A stretch of 64,000 bases of DNA from Neurospora tetrasperma FGSC 2508 (lineage: Eukaryota; Ascomycota; Sordariomycetes; Sordariales; Sordariaceae): contig NW_009799102.1 in assembly GCF_000213175.1 (NCBI RefSeq), positions 3,241,912 to 3,305,911 on the forward strand. Reading direction: 5' to 3'. Shown in pieces: positions 10,701 to 23,045 of this stretch. The translations under genes and the position numbers were made by a program. The notes below the pieces were generated by a model that was not told the origin of the DNA, did no database searches, and saw nothing but the letters and a program-made list of their open reading frames with translations. The stretch's first letter is position 1, and every line of letters begins with the position of its first letter.

Positions 10701-11928
10701 GAGATTCCGTGAGATCAATTTCTACAAGCCTGGCGAGCGTACCCACTTCAATCAAGAGATTCAAGATTGGCACGTTCCTCTTATGTGGGAACAAGTCATG
10801 AAGGAGGCCGAGTACGAGTCCCGTCGAGAGGCCATCGCCAAGTACAACGTCGAGCACAAGTGGCGCAAGCGCGGTCTCGCCATCATTCCCACCAAGTTCG
10901 GTATCTCCTTCACTGCCCTGTGGTTCAACCAAGCCGGTGCCCTCGTTCACATTTACCACGACGGCTCCGTGCTCGTCGCCCACGGCGGTACCGAGATGGG
11001 TCAAGGCCTACACACCAAGATGACGCAGATCGCCGCTCAAGCTCTCAACGTCCCCCTCGAGAACGTCTTCATCTCGGAAACCGCCACCAACACCGTCGCC
11101 AACGCCTCAGCCACTGCCGCTTCCGCCTCCTCCGATCTCAACGGTTACGCCATCTACAACGCCTGCCAACAACTTAACGAGCGTCTCGCCCCTTACCGCG
11201 AGAAGCTCGGCCCCGACGCCACCATGAAGGACCTTGCCCACGCCGCCTACTTTGACCGCGTCAATCTGTCTGCCCAGGGCTTCTACAAGACGCCCGAGAT
11301 CGGCTACACCTGGGGTGAGAACAAGGGCAAGATGTTCTTCTACTTCACGCAGGGCGTCACGGCCGCCGAAGTCGAAATTGACACACTCACGGGCACCTGG
11401 ACGTGCTTGCGTGCCGACATCAAGATGGATGTCGGGCAGAGTATCAACCCTGCCATTGACTATGGGCAGATCCAGGGCGCGTTTGTGCAAGGTCTGGGAT
11501 TGTTTACCATGGAAGAATCGCTGTGGATGCGCAACGGACCGATGGCGGGTAACTTGGTCACCCGCGGCCCGGGCACGTACAAGATCCCTGGCTTCCGCGA
11601 TATCCCGCAGCAGTGGAATGTTAGCTTGCTCAAGGACGTGGAGTGGAAGGAGCTGAGGACGATTCAAAGGAGTAGAGGTGTTGGCGAGCCGCCGCTGTTC
11701 ATGGGCAGTGCGGTTTTCTTTGCCATTCGTGATGCGCTCAAGGCGGCGAGAGCGCAGTATGGTGTCAAGGCTAAGGTTGGGGCCGAGGGTGGAGAGGATG
11801 ATGGGTTGTTGAGGCTGGAGAGCCCGGCGACGCCGGAGAGGATCAGGTTGGCATGTGTTGATCCTATTGTTGAGAGGGCGAGGGTGTTGCCGAAGGAGGG
11901 AGAGAAGAGCTTCTTTATTGCTATCTGA
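7731..11928 (+). CDS. xdh-1: Xanthine dehydrogenase (molybdopterin, FAD, 2x[2Fe-2S])
   Basis: Exons 7731-7927 and 8001-11928 (73-nt intron, GTATGT..CAG) encode 1374 residues, the usual eukaryotic length. It oxidises hypoxanthine to xanthine and urate with NAD+ in the cytosol, the first steps of purine use as nitrogen source. The plant-ferredoxin cluster is GCGEGGCGACTV at residues 67-78, split just before its first Cys by the intron. The second cluster uses QCGFC (C137, C140) and LCRC (C172, C174). The FAD domain begins around WFRPTKLEQLL. Molybdenum-domain landmarks are QEHFYLET, GGFGGKETRS, TAFRGFGGPQG, GGTEMGQGLHTKM, and the catalytic Glu in GVGEPP (E1295). All key residues are present. 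A Cys/Gly-rich linker (CCMEGGGGGGCGG) sits between the Fe-S and FAD domains. Upstream sites for UaY/PCO1 and NIT2 fit induction by purines under nitrogen limitation. Confidence 0.97.
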
Positions 11929-12228
11929 GCTATTGTTCTGTTTGCTTACTGCGGATTATTTACTGGGGTTGGTTCTGTGAAATCTAGGTCTTACTGACGG
12001 GAGCATTTATATGTACTTCACGAAGAATGGGGAAACAGGACCGGGTTTTGTGACATTGCAAGGTAGCTTGTTGCAGATTCTTATGCGAGTCAATGATTGA
12101 TGTCAAGCATACCATACAAACAAAATTTCAAGTACATGGTGTGACAGTCTTGATGTTCTCGAATGTTGTACACCAACAATGACAATGCCGATAGTTGTCA
12201 ACTATTCCCTCTTCAACTAGGTCCGCGA
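11929..12228. other. Convergent 3' intergenic spacer, xdh / spo22
   Basis: This 300-bp AT-richer spacer lies between two converging stop codons. I see no gene or notable repeat. Confidence 0.5.
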
Positions 12229-15200
12229 TCATCTTCCCCTGTTCCTCTCGTCGTCCTCAAAACTTAATCTCATGAACCTGTCCTGCAACATCCTCTCAAA
12301 GCTTTTATCAGGACAATAATGTGCCAGATTGATGGCAGTAGATCCCCACTTTTTTGCTCGATCTCGCTCGTAAGCACCATACAAGTCAATGGCATGGTTG
12401 AAAGCTGTGGCTGCCATCCACTCTAGCTCTTCTTCCGGCCAACGGGCATCGCTCTAGTGATGTTGTTCATGGTTAGCAACGAGATGTGATTTAACGTCAG
12501 AGTGGTCAAAAAGAGTCAAGATGTAACTAACCTCATGCAACTCCCTCGCCTTGCGACAAGCTTCCTGAAGCAGCTTCATAGCCAGCGTATCATCCAGCGG
12601 AAGTGTCGCCTGGAACAAACACCTTGTGTACTTGGCTAGCTTGACAGCGTCGAAGCTTTCCAAATCCCAGATTTCGTTGACAAGCTTTCGCATAGTTGAG
12701 TAGAGCACTGTACAAGCCAGTGTGTCAGTAGCCCCCAAACCGAACACAAGATAAGCATGATAAAGATCACATCGTACCTTGCCCGGGAACCTGTGCCCTC
12801 AAAAGACTGTCCGCCATAGTCTGAAATGCCACAGCACTTCGACATGGCACTGCCCTCTGCACGATCCCTCCTAAATCATCCCACTGACCGAGCGCAACCG
12901 CCGCTTCAAAGTCGAAGGTCAGCAATGTCGCATGTTTCCGTACCATATCCTCTCGCGACTGCTCATCCAAGCGTGACAGGTATTCAGGAACCAGGCGGTC
13001 AAAAGCCGAGACATGTTTTCGCATCAGTTGGTAATCTTCGAGTTGCTCCTTGACATTGTCCTGAGTTCTGGCAAAGGAAACAAGGGCCGAGGCTATGATG
13101 AAGCGAGAGAAGAGGGCTTTGAGGGTAACTTCGACTTGAGATCTCATGTCGGAGGGGAAGTGGTTGATAATGTTGACGCAAGCCGTTAGTAGACGCACCA
13201 CGCAGCGGAGGTCCCAGCTTGTGGTATGTTTTAGGGCGAGGTTATAGGCATTTCTGCTAAACCATTCGAGTTCGTCGATGGTGAAGAGTTTTGGAGTCTG
13301 GGGGTCGTTTGACTGCCGCTCAAGGGTATACACGACTGATGCTGTTAGCAACAAGGCAAAGGTAATTTGGATAAACCGGGGCTTACCAATGTCAAACTGA
13401 CGGCAAAGATCGCTGATAAAATCTCCTTGTCGTTCATCTGGCTTCTCAGCTAATATATTTAGGAGCCGTATCAAGCATCTGAAAAGCGCTGGTAGGTGGA
13501 TAGGGCTGGGATCTTTGTACTCGTAATTCTCCTGAAGTTTCTTCAGCGCGGCGATGGCACAGAATATGTCTCCCTTTTTGTGAGACTCTGCAATACAAGC
13601 CCCCAGAAAGTCGACGTGCTCTGGCGCCTGGCCTATGATATGAATGCATTGTTCCGCTAGGTTGCGGTCCTCGCATCGAATAGCTACTTTGAATGCCAGA
13701 TATGCAGTCATAGGCTCTCCCCAACTCTGCTTGGACAGATTGTGAACCACTGATATAGCTGCTCCCATCTCATTCCTTGCGAGCGCACAAAGGAGCAACT
13801 TCCTACTCAAAGTCAGACTATTGTGAACCAAGGTAATAAAGGGAACATGACTGGATACCTTTCCAGCTTTGCCACATTCCCAGGTCCGCAATTCTGAAAG
13901 ATGTGATGGAGTGACAAACGACACCAGTTCTCGGCTATGTCATATTGTCTTTGGCTGTAATTGGACTCTAGTTTCTTCCATATCAACTAATTCACAGTCA
14001 GTAAGTAATTACCTGGAACGGAAATTCGAGATATATATACCGCTTGCGCCGCAACAGCAGCTTCTGCGCTCAACGGCCTCGTCAAGTTTGAGAGAACACC
14101 TCTTACAGTGTCGATAGTCTCGTTTGTGTCTCTCTGGCTTGTTATCATCCACATCCGCGTGATAACCGCCTTCTCCATCCAAACATTTTCGTCAACTCCG
14201 CGTAGCGAGAGAGTGAAATCGTCTAGTACAGCGCAAGCAGCGCCAGGACTTTTGTCGTGTAGTTTCCTTATGTGGTGTATAATCAACTTGAACCCAGCGT
14301 CAGAGGAGTTGAAGTCTTTAATCAGTCGTCGCAAGACATCAGCGTATGCGTCATCGTCAAATATCTCCGCCGGCGTCTTCCGAAGCACCTCGAGTTTGAG
14401 GAGGGACACTACTGGCCTATTGCCCATCTCGGACTCGATGTATTCAACAAGCTTCGTGGCCTTGTCCAGATCTGCTGAAGCGCCTGTGGCTAGTAGGGCG
14501 CTCACGAGTGCTTGCAAGATAGCCAGCCGGAGCTCGAGTCCTTCACGAGACAGATGCTCGAGATTCGGAGTGTTGATAATTTCGTTTGCTCGTTGGAACC
14601 ATTTTTTGGCGAGAGGGAAGTCGTTGCGGGAGGCGAGTGACTTGCCGATTTCGTAAAGGACATCAGCCAGCTTTTCGGCGTACTCGGGGGTTAGGTACTG
14701 GCGAAGGCGCTCTGCCTTTGTGTACATGTGTTCGGCAACATCTACATGATTATCTGCCCATGACTGACACTCGGTGTTAGCTCACTGTAGGTGTAAAATA
14801 TCATGCCAGTGCTGGCCAGAACCCACTAGAGCCGTTCTCATAATCAAGTATTCCACTTCCAGACAGTTGCATTCGTCCACCTCCTCCTTGGGAAGCCCTG
14901 ATGCAAGATCTTGAAGCTGGCTTTTGTAGTCGGCGGCCTTTTGTAGTACCCTTGTGGCCAGTTCAAACTCGGAGCTTTCTAGACGTTAACGCTCTCTATC
15001 AGCCACATGGAATACGGCACATATTCAGTGAATGAGGGCTTGTCCATACCGACACAGTCTCGCGCCGCCTTGAGCGCCAGTTTGACCACATAGATCAGAT
15101 CTTGTGCCTTGCTCGTTTTGATTGGGTTTGCAACCACAAGTAAATGGAAGGCAAGGACGCGCCCGTGGAGATGAAGCCTCTTCAGTCTCTTGTTTGTCGG

Positions 15201-15559
15201 TTCGCAGTCCCGGCGCAGTCGAGTGCAAATATTCCATAGGCGGGTACCCTGCTGGTCTATCTCGGGGTGGCCAGAGACTCCGGCACCGTGCTTGTGAGTG
15301 TGATTGTGAAGTTTCTTGACATGTTGGTTGATTTCCTCAACCAGCTGGTCTGTTGCCGGTGCATCGCTTGGGTCACTCGACAAGATCTTGTATAGATGGC
15401 GAACGAAATCTGAGAGAAGAGGAGCTAATGTCAGCTTGGCGAACGGTAGGAATCGAGGAAGAAAAACCAAGATGGAAGCGCACCCAACGCTGCTTCTATG
15501 TGCTTGTCTGTCTTGTTGGCTGATTGCGACACATCCTTGTTTCGTGTTGGGATGGGCAT
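12229..15559 (-). CDS. spo22: SPO22/ZIP4-like meiosis protein
   Basis: Nine exons encode 939 residues: 15484-15559, 15050-15409, 14827-14978, 14041-14763, 13859-13986, 13387-13802, 12778-13341, 12532-12707 and 12229-12453. The length is close to yeast Spo22/Zip4. The family is a TPR-repeat scaffold of the ZMM group that supports synapsis and interference-dependent crossovers in meiotic prophase. Evidence includes the Spo22 core around residues 190-480 (AERLRQYLTP, ALAKKWFQRAN-like helices, DKATKLVEYIESEMGN), QYDIAENWCRLSLHHIF, and the C-terminal helix pairs NHAIDLYGAYERDR and KWGSTAINLAHYC. All chosen introns join helices in frame, and the exon sum divides by three. The start ATG at 15559 is followed by a 76-nt first exon. 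Intron 13342-13386 is only 45 nt, in frame and stop-free, so it could be retained. Expression is expected only in the sexual cycle, which is inference. Confidence 0.9.
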
Positions 15560-16348
15560 ATTGTAATTTGGGAGCGAGAAGCTTCAACACGACGTGTTAC
15601 CAACATTGCCTTGTCTGCGACTGGTTATCTTCAAGTCGTCTTCACCGGACAAGCCGGCGGATGAGGCGGTCTGGAAAACCTTGCGTAGCGGAGCGGGAAA
15701 GCACGCCGTTCAAAAGCAGGATACAATACTAAAGCAGAGAAGGAAAGAACGCTGGAGGAACACGAGGTCAAGCACAGGTGAAGTCCTTTAACGGAACACA
15801 CCGCTGAGATATGGCTCCTGGTTTGAATTGCCGTCAGGGGGTAACTTCTGATATTCTCTTTTTTTTTCTTTGGGTTGCTCAGAAGACCATGTAGTTCCAA
15901 GTTGCAATGCAATGATTAGGTAAGGTTTGCAGTGTCAAGTGAGGAACGCTGCAGTGAAATTGATCAAGTTTTGCCCAGGTGTACCCATCGAAATTAGGCA
16001 TCACCGAAGAAGCGCCAGCCCCTTTCCTGTCTTTCCGCGGAAGGCGCGACCTTCTTCTTGCCTTTACGTTGCCCTACTCCTTCCGCCATTTATTACTAGT
16101 TTGCGCGAACTAAATGCATATCCTGCCCACTCACGATGAGCACGAAGTCCCGTATCGAGCATGGCCATACCAGTAACGCGAGGTAGTTCTTGTGGATTGT
16201 CGCAAACCCAGGTACTGTTTTCCGCGCTTCATTCTTTTCCGACCAAAGCTACGTAGCAATGGCTGATGGCAAACAAGTGTCGCATTGCCGATCACAGGAG
16301 TACTGATTTGGGGAATAAATATTGTGGCAGGGTGTATACAAAACACTG
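15560..16348. other. Intergenic region upstream of spo22
   Basis: This 0.8-kb gap lies between two minus-strand genes: the 3' side of the acuK-like gene and the promoter and leader of spo22. It contains a short CT-rich run at about 15856-15871. I see no conserved reading frame. Confidence 0.5.
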
Positions 16349-18466
16349 TCATGGGTCGTGAGGGAGGAAGTTGCCAACAATCAAGCTCGGACTACATGTA
16401 CTTGTTAGCCTCACCACCATACTACTTCGCCTATAACAAACACAGGGGATCCGTGAAAAACAAAAGACACTTACATCTTGTGATCGTCCCTACGGATCCT
16501 GAAAGAAAAGCAACAGTTCACAACTTTGGTCCCCTTGTCATCGTTGGGGTTCTTGAGTGAACACGCGGTGATCAGGGTATCGTGAGCCGGGTCGAATGCT
16601 ATTGTGCCGAATTCTTCCCAGTATCTCACGTTCGACTCTTCCGTCAGGATCTCATGCAGGGCGATTTGACCCTAAGCAAAACCAAAGTCAGCATCATAGA
16701 TAATATTCCACGTCGGCGCATTGGTGCTGTGTCTCTTACCCCTCGTAAACTCTCTACTGGCACGCCTATGAGCTCCGCCATTTCTTTGTTTCCCCTAAAA
16801 ATCTGTCCGGTTCGTCTCCAGCAGCAGGCTGGAACGGCCATACTGGCGAAAACTCGGTCGTACTCCAACAGCGTCCTCTCGAACCACATTTCCACCATCA
16901 GCAGGTCCATATCAGTCAATAATTGTATCTTCTCGCGGAACTTGGGTCGGAATCGGTCGATCTGCTTCAGAATCTTTTGTTTTGACGTCGGCGACACGTG
17001 TCCATCCAGATAATCCGAGAGCCTCTTATAGCCAAGGATGTAGTTGAACGGCTTTAATAGTCCGGCTTCGTACTTGGCTCGTAGCAAGCGCTGCATGCGT
17101 TCCTCCGGTGTGTCGTTTCCGGACGGATCTGCCGCTTGAAGATAGTATGCATCCCGGGCATTATCCAAGTTTGTACTCGCCGGCTTCCCTATCGCCGTTG
17201 TTTGGTCGCTACTTGGTGGTAGCATCGAGGTCCCTTGTGTGGCACTTGGGGGGAGCATGCCGCTGTTGCTGCTGCTATTTCCCTTGCTGTTACTGCTAGC
17301 ATCGTTGGCGTTATTATTGGCATTAGGCAATCCCGACACCGCAGACTGGTTTGCCCCCAATATTAGGCCATGATCGTCGGACATGAAGGCCGACTCCTCA
17401 AGCAAGCCTGCCGACAAGAATTCGTTCAATAGATTGAATTCATTCGTAACCTCAGGTGCCACCATGTAGTTTGGATGGAAGTTGTGCATGTCGTGATAGT
17501 GGTTTTGAGTGGTTAACCAAGAATCCGGAAGACCGGCAACTATGTTGGGCAATTTCAGCAACTGACTGACCATAGTGGAGAAAGGCAAAAGGAGGATCCA
17601 GCGCCAACACTCACATTGATTCATGCTACCGCCAAGGGCGCTGGCTTGTATACCAGCAACAGAACCTGGTTGCACGAGCTGGAGAGGAGCGCCCCGGCCT
17701 ACCGCTGCAGCACCTGCTACCTGGACAGATCCATTGCTCATACCGCCATTAAAACCGGGTGGTCTCATGGTCTTGTCCGTAGCGTTGCGCCCAATGTCCG
17801 GCTGGGACTCGGAGTCATGTAGGGTCGAAGTCCCAAGCACGCTCTTGGCCTTGCGCGACTCGGTATCGCGAGGCTCATCGTGGCAGAGATGGCCGATATT
17901 TCGCTTGATGCATCTTGTACAAGGTCTCTCCTATGAATGGTAACGAGGAATTCGTTAGCTAGAGCTCCTCTACCTTGGTGAAGGGGGGGAAGAACACATA
18001 CAAGATCACACGTCATGTGCTAAGGCAGCCAAAACAACATGGTCAGCCACCAGGATAACTAGTAAAGTCTGTGTGTATATCGAGACCGAGCGGGGTCTTC
18101 TGCAGGACTCCGTACTATGGCAGTTACGGTAGCCCATGTACGAAGCCTGGGTAACTAGCACGGCAGGAGATGGGGTGTCGGTGGTGCATTTTGGTCGACT
18201 TACAGATCGGCGACAGTAAAGGCAGGCTACAACAGGCGCACCAGACAGAGTTAGCAAGCTGAAGAAGAGCGGTCAAGTGATGTAGGCAGGAAGACAGCGG
18301 AAAAAGTACCATGATTGACCTTGCGGCGCTTCTTGGGCGCCTTTTGCACATCGTCTGCGGGCGTGGGATGGTGATCCTTGGGCTTGGTGTCGCTTCCGGA
18401 CCTGATGATGTCCTTGGTTCCCGCCTCTTTGCCGTTGGGCTTTTCCGTGGCTTCTGTTCCCGTCAT
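16349..18466 (-). CDS. acuK: AcuK/ERT1-type Zn2Cys6 transcription activator of gluconeogenesis
   Basis: Seven exons encode 517 residues: 18310-18466, 18204-18226, 18002-18019, 17615-17930, 16740-17539, 16475-16671 and 16349-16391. AcuK/ERT1 proteins activate gluconeogenic genes such as PEP carboxykinase and fructose-1,6-bisphosphatase on acetate, ethanol or other non-sugar carbon. The basic KKRRKVNH leads into the binuclear cluster ACLYCRRSHMTCD-LERPCTRC-IKRNIGHLC, which has the six cysteines. Further family blocks are DSWLTTQNHYHDMH, APEVTNEFNLLNEFL, the helix RMQRLLRAKYEAGLLKPF, a PAS-like region ending RYWEEFGTIAFDP, and the terminal LIVGNFLPHDP. I placed the last intron (16392-16474) to recover that ending; without it the frame stops after DDHKM. 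The zinc cluster is spread over four exons, two of them 23 and 18 nt. Direct targets cannot be read from the window. Confidence 0.88.
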
Positions 18467-20219
18467 TGCTTATCGAGTGTAGAGGCTCCCATTGGATCTG
18501 GTGGTTACGCAACGGCCGTTGAGTTCACTGCTCATCTAACGCCAGGCCGGCGGCTCCTCGCAGGGGGATGGTGGCAGTTTGATGTTGATTCCGAGCCAGC
18601 CTTTGTTGTGGTTTGTTCTTGCACCTCTTTCTCCCAAATACGAATCTTCTCTTTTAACAACCTCGGGCGTTGTTGACGTTTGACGGATGTTTTCTCCGGT
18701 ATTATTCTTTGGTGTTCTGCTCGGGTTCCCCGGTCGGTTCGTAAGCTCGTTTCGTTAGGGTTGCCTCGGCTCGTCACTTTTCGTCCAAGTCTCAGTGGAT
18801 AGGTAGCGGTCGCGTTCCTTTGTGGTTATGGTCCTGACTGGGTCGTTCGCAAGTGGTTACGGGCTCGGTCATGCGACTGCGATGGACATTGATTCAAGAC
18901 GGCAATGGTCTAGACTGGCAGCGGTACTGGGCAGGTTTCTGGCGGTTCGTCTCGGGAAAATGGCTCTCTTGTCAAAGTTCCGTAATCGATACTTTTTGTT
19001 TGCCGGCACCGAGGGAACCTCATTGGCCTCCACTGTCGCGCAAGCTCAATTGCATGCGGCGTCTCCCATGTAATGGAACCTGAAGGATGCAACAGACGGC
19101 CAGACCGGGACACCCAGAACGGCAGGGGTTCCTCTTGTCCGCCAGCCCTCATTCGCCAGGACCGCTGGACAGGAGGGGATGGACACCCACAGGTGCCTTG
19201 CTGCAGGGCTGGCCACAGTGTGTGACCCGCTGTAACTTTCCTTACACACCTTCAAGTCGAAAACAGCAAGTGGGGTCCTGAAGCCTGGATTCCTTTCTCC
19301 AGCTGATGAATTTTCGAGATGTCGATGTTGACCTAATGCTGAACTGAAAATCGGTGTTTTACATGTACCAGGAATATCATTAAGCCATTACATATCCTTG
19401 CGGTTATTGAATAATAAAGTAAAGAGTGAGGGCCACATCAATACAGAATTAAAAGGGAAACAAAAACAACCAAGAACCAATGTTCAGTGCCCTTGTGATC
19501 ATGCGTCCTCTTTCCGTTTCGGGAGTCTCCAATCAAAACCGAGGCCAATGCTATGACTTACATAATATCCAATTTGTCGGCATTTTAGTGCACAATACTC
19601 CATGTTCAGTCTTTTACATGTGACTCTTCTGCCGACCATCATATTCGTGTTGGGTTTACTTGATATACCTATATGCCTGAACAACAACTCCAACGTTGCA
19701 GAAGCACATATAAAGAAAGACATAAAGTCATGCGCAGTACCCTGTTGACTCAGAAGGCAGATGTGCTCAAGTTCTCCATCTTCCAGGAGTAGCGCATGAG
19801 TCTTGCTTCGATTTCCCTGCAGAGATCCAACAGGCGGGCGATCTCTACCAGGCTGTGTCTAACTAGCCAGAGCAGCCAATAAGGGCCGTTTCGTTTCACA
19901 GCAGGCAGTAAGAAATCGTGAGCCTAATTGATGCACTATGTTTAGAGCGGGGAAGTCTGTTGACCGCAACCAGGCGGGTGAACCTACTACCTCTAAGACT
20001 TCATACTACATACGAGATGGCTATCTTCGTCCCGACTATTGACCTATTGCCTGATCATAAGGGCGCTGAAACCCCATCATTGTCACTCAGTTCAACATCA
20101 ACCCACGCCGAGCCTTCTGCTGACATTCACTCTCCAGATTCAAGATCCTCAACTCCCTGTCGTGTATTTCGCAACTCGTCCCAGCTTTGGGGGCACCAAA
20201 ATCCAATTGTCAGCCAAAT
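18467..20219. other. Divergent gene-sparse region between the acuK-like and HET genes
   Basis: This 1.75-kb gap holds the promoters of both flanking genes. The part from 19300 to 19900 is AT-richer. An ATG-started frame at about 20017-20223 (MAIFVPTIDLL...) ends inside the HET gene start and could be a 5' exon of it, but I could not confirm a splice. Nothing else is recognised. Confidence 0.4.
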
Positions 20220-23045
20220 ATGATCTCATGGCACCGAAATTCGTGTGGTCGACCAGATGTCTGTTTGGTTGACGGAGGCATACCCTTTTGCATGAGTTGC
20301 GACTCGTTGGCGCCTTTGGACGACCTGTCACCCAGTCAGGTCCCGTCAAACCCATCGGTACTATATCATGACGAGACAAAGGCCCTATCACTGCACTGGC
20401 CAGCTTCTGTTGACTACGAGACCCATTGCTACGACTCCAATGGTTGCGATATCTCATCACAGCTTGCAGAGATTCTCGGTACCGAACCATGGGACGAGAC
20501 GAGCAGGCCATCCAGCGAGCGGCCCTCAGGTATGATAGCAAACGATGGAGTTTCGTCTTGCGAACCATTGTCTTCAGGCCAAAGGCCAAGACAAGGGGCC
20601 ATAAACCCGCCGTCACTAAATCCACGAGAAGATAATCTTGTCGCGTCCGACAGTATTCGAATCTTGCATCTCAGCAAGGGCAACAAGTCTGATCCGTTGC
20701 ATGGCCGCTTGGAAGTTTGCCAACTCAAATACTTCCCTGAATACGAGGCGCTATCTTACACCTGGGGCACTGCATCAGGAAACTCGAGCAGGACGAGGAA
20801 ACTTTACCTGGGACGCGAATGGAGCATGCTTCCCATCACCATCAATTGTGAGGCGGCTCTACGCGCCCTCCGTCTTCCTGATGCCGACCGACGCATATGG
20901 GTCGATGCAATTTGTATCAACCAGGAAAACGACACGGAGCGCACCCACCAGATTCAGCTGATGCCCATAATATATGCGACCGCAACCCAGGTAGTCATCT
21001 ATATTGGCAACGAGAAATGGGAGGTAGATATAGGATGGACTTACAAAATCGAACGACAACAACGAACTATAACTCGCAACCAATGGGAAAAAAAATGGGA
21101 CAAGATGGACAGCCGACTAAAGTGCCACTACTTCTTCCGAAGCTGGATAATCCAGGAGATTGCCGCTGCTCGAAAAGCTTGGGTTACCGACGGATCATCG
21201 TGGCAACCGTGGCCCATCATCGATGCCCAGGCTGAGGGATATGCTTCAAGGACATTCCTTCCCTGGATCAAAGACTTCGAGACACGCAAATACAGGTTGC
21301 CCGGTTACTTGGTGAGGTTGGTGATGGACTCCTGGTCTTCACAGGCGTCTGATCCACGAGACAAAATATTCGCCCTTCTTGGGGTTGTCACAGGGGCTGC
21401 AGCTGATGGTTTAGTCGGGGACTACTCTCTCTCAGTCGAACAGGTGTAGGTGGCTGCTTGACAAGAGCACTTGATCATCAGGAATTCTATAGACGCTGAC
21501 TTGAGCTGCAGATATACTGGTTTAGCCGCATTTGCCTTGACCAAACATGGAGAAGTCGACATCCTCCGTTACGCCAGCGGATACACAAAGTCGAGGAACC
21601 TGCCATCTTGGGTACCTGACTGGCGCCTCCTCTCACGCGACTGGGGAATCATGCTACGAATGGAACATGTAGAGCTGCAATCTGTCCCAGCGCCCGATGA
21701 ATGCATCCAATACCCATGGCAGCTGCGTCGTTGGGGTGAAGATGGATGGGTTCGGAACAAGACTGATGATGTCATATCTGATGAGCTCACCCTTCCAAAG
21801 GCGACAGTTCATGGGCCTACTGGTACGCTGTGCGTCCATGGAATTAGGCTAACAAGCCTGACGAAAAAGTTCAAACGACATGACTTTTCAACACATGCTG
21901 TCTTTTGGGGGGATTTCTTCAGCGTCACCGCACCACACAACTCAGAATTTGATGACTGCATCTATTTTCTCCGCGGGTTTGACGTACCGGTAGCCCTTCG
22001 CCCGGTGCGAAAGAAGACTCGCTATGGGCTTCCTAGGAAAGACTTGTTTACATTCGTCGGCTTGTGCTATGTTAGCCCCGGCTCCTTGATCACACTAGAA
22101 GGTTCGGATTTGAGGGCGGACTATCCTGATGATCTTGCACAAATATCACAGTGGACTGTTTTACATGCTTCTACCGGTTTCTTCGAAGGGTTGCGGATGG
22201 AAAACACTCAAGCTCTCCATCTGAAGCTAGCCGAAATGTGCTCCGCAGCCCATACGGAATATTCTGCGTGGCAAGTAGCCTTTTTCAAAGATCTCAGACA
22301 ACGGGTCAACATGATTTGGGACAATGTTCTACACCGATTCGGAAAGGATGCATTTGCCCTGACAGCTTGGCGTGGTGCATTGAGCGATCCAGACGAGGCA
22401 TGTGCAGGACCGTCAAATTTCTGGTCCGAAACCATAGTACTGAGCGACCTAGAAGAGGCATTTGCAAGACAGGCAAATTTCTGGTCCGAGATCATTGGTC
22501 AACTGATGACTGCTTCGATGTCATCTCGTGAAGAAATGAAAGAGAAGCTCCGACAACAACGGCGGCAACTACAGACACTGGGCGAGACTATGCGCCTATT
22601 GCGTGTTACGCGCAAGGCAACGGAGGCGGGAAATGCCCCAGACGCAAGCATTTCCGAAGAACTTGATTCACTTGCTAAGGATCGTCTCTCATACAGACAG
22701 AAGCTGCCAGCTCGACAGCAAGAGGAAGGTGACAGATACTGTCCAAGATGGTACGACTTTGCGGGCGTCAGTTTATACTGGTACAACATGCGATATATCC
22801 ACGCCATAAAGGCTGCCAGCTACCTTGAACAGGCTCTGGTGTATATGGATACTGCGCACGCAGAAAACTCGAGCACAGCGGCGTCCGTGTTAAAGGTCAA
22901 CATTGATGCAGCAACAGAGTACCAAAGAGCGACGTGCATAGCCTCGATGGAGATCAAATTGGCAGCCAAGTCGTTGGTGCTCCCAATGTACGAGACGGAT
23001 CCTGAAGAGGCGATGGATGATTGGCAAAAAATATTCATCATCTAA
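20220..23045 (+). CDS. HET-domain (heterokaryon-incompatibility type) protein
   Basis: Exons 20220-21445 and 21512-23045 (66-nt intron) encode about 919 residues. The splice restores the HET-protein stretch VEQVYTGLAAFALT. The HET domain spans about residues 165-330 and shows the three classic blocks EYEALSYTWG, RRIWVDAICINQEN and FRSWIIQEIAAARKAW. Many fungal HET-domain proteins trigger programmed cell death after non-self recognition at hyphal fusion, and others have no known role. Residues about 20-40 contain a Cys-rich patch (CGRPDVCLVDGGIPFCMSC) that could bind metal. The C-terminal half has a 20-residue tandem duplication and a coiled-coil-like stretch (MKEKLRQQRRQLQTLGETMRLL). No NACHT/WD repeats follow, so it is not of the het-d/e type. 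The start is uncertain: 20220 is the first in-frame ATG, and an upstream exon is possible. It is flanked by long gene-poor stretches. Confidence 0.85.
22381..22500 (+). repeat. 60-bp tandem duplication inside the HET gene
   Basis: Positions 22381-22440 and 22441-22500 align base for base without gaps at about 80% identity. They encode two 20-residue units, each carrying an acidic start (DPDEA / DLEEA) and the core NFWSE. The reading frame is preserved. Confidence 0.9.

Noticed and set aside
20017-20223. Possible upstream exon of the HET gene
   Set aside because: The frame is open and ATG-started, but no donor/acceptor pair gave a convincing in-frame join, so the HET start was left at 20220.
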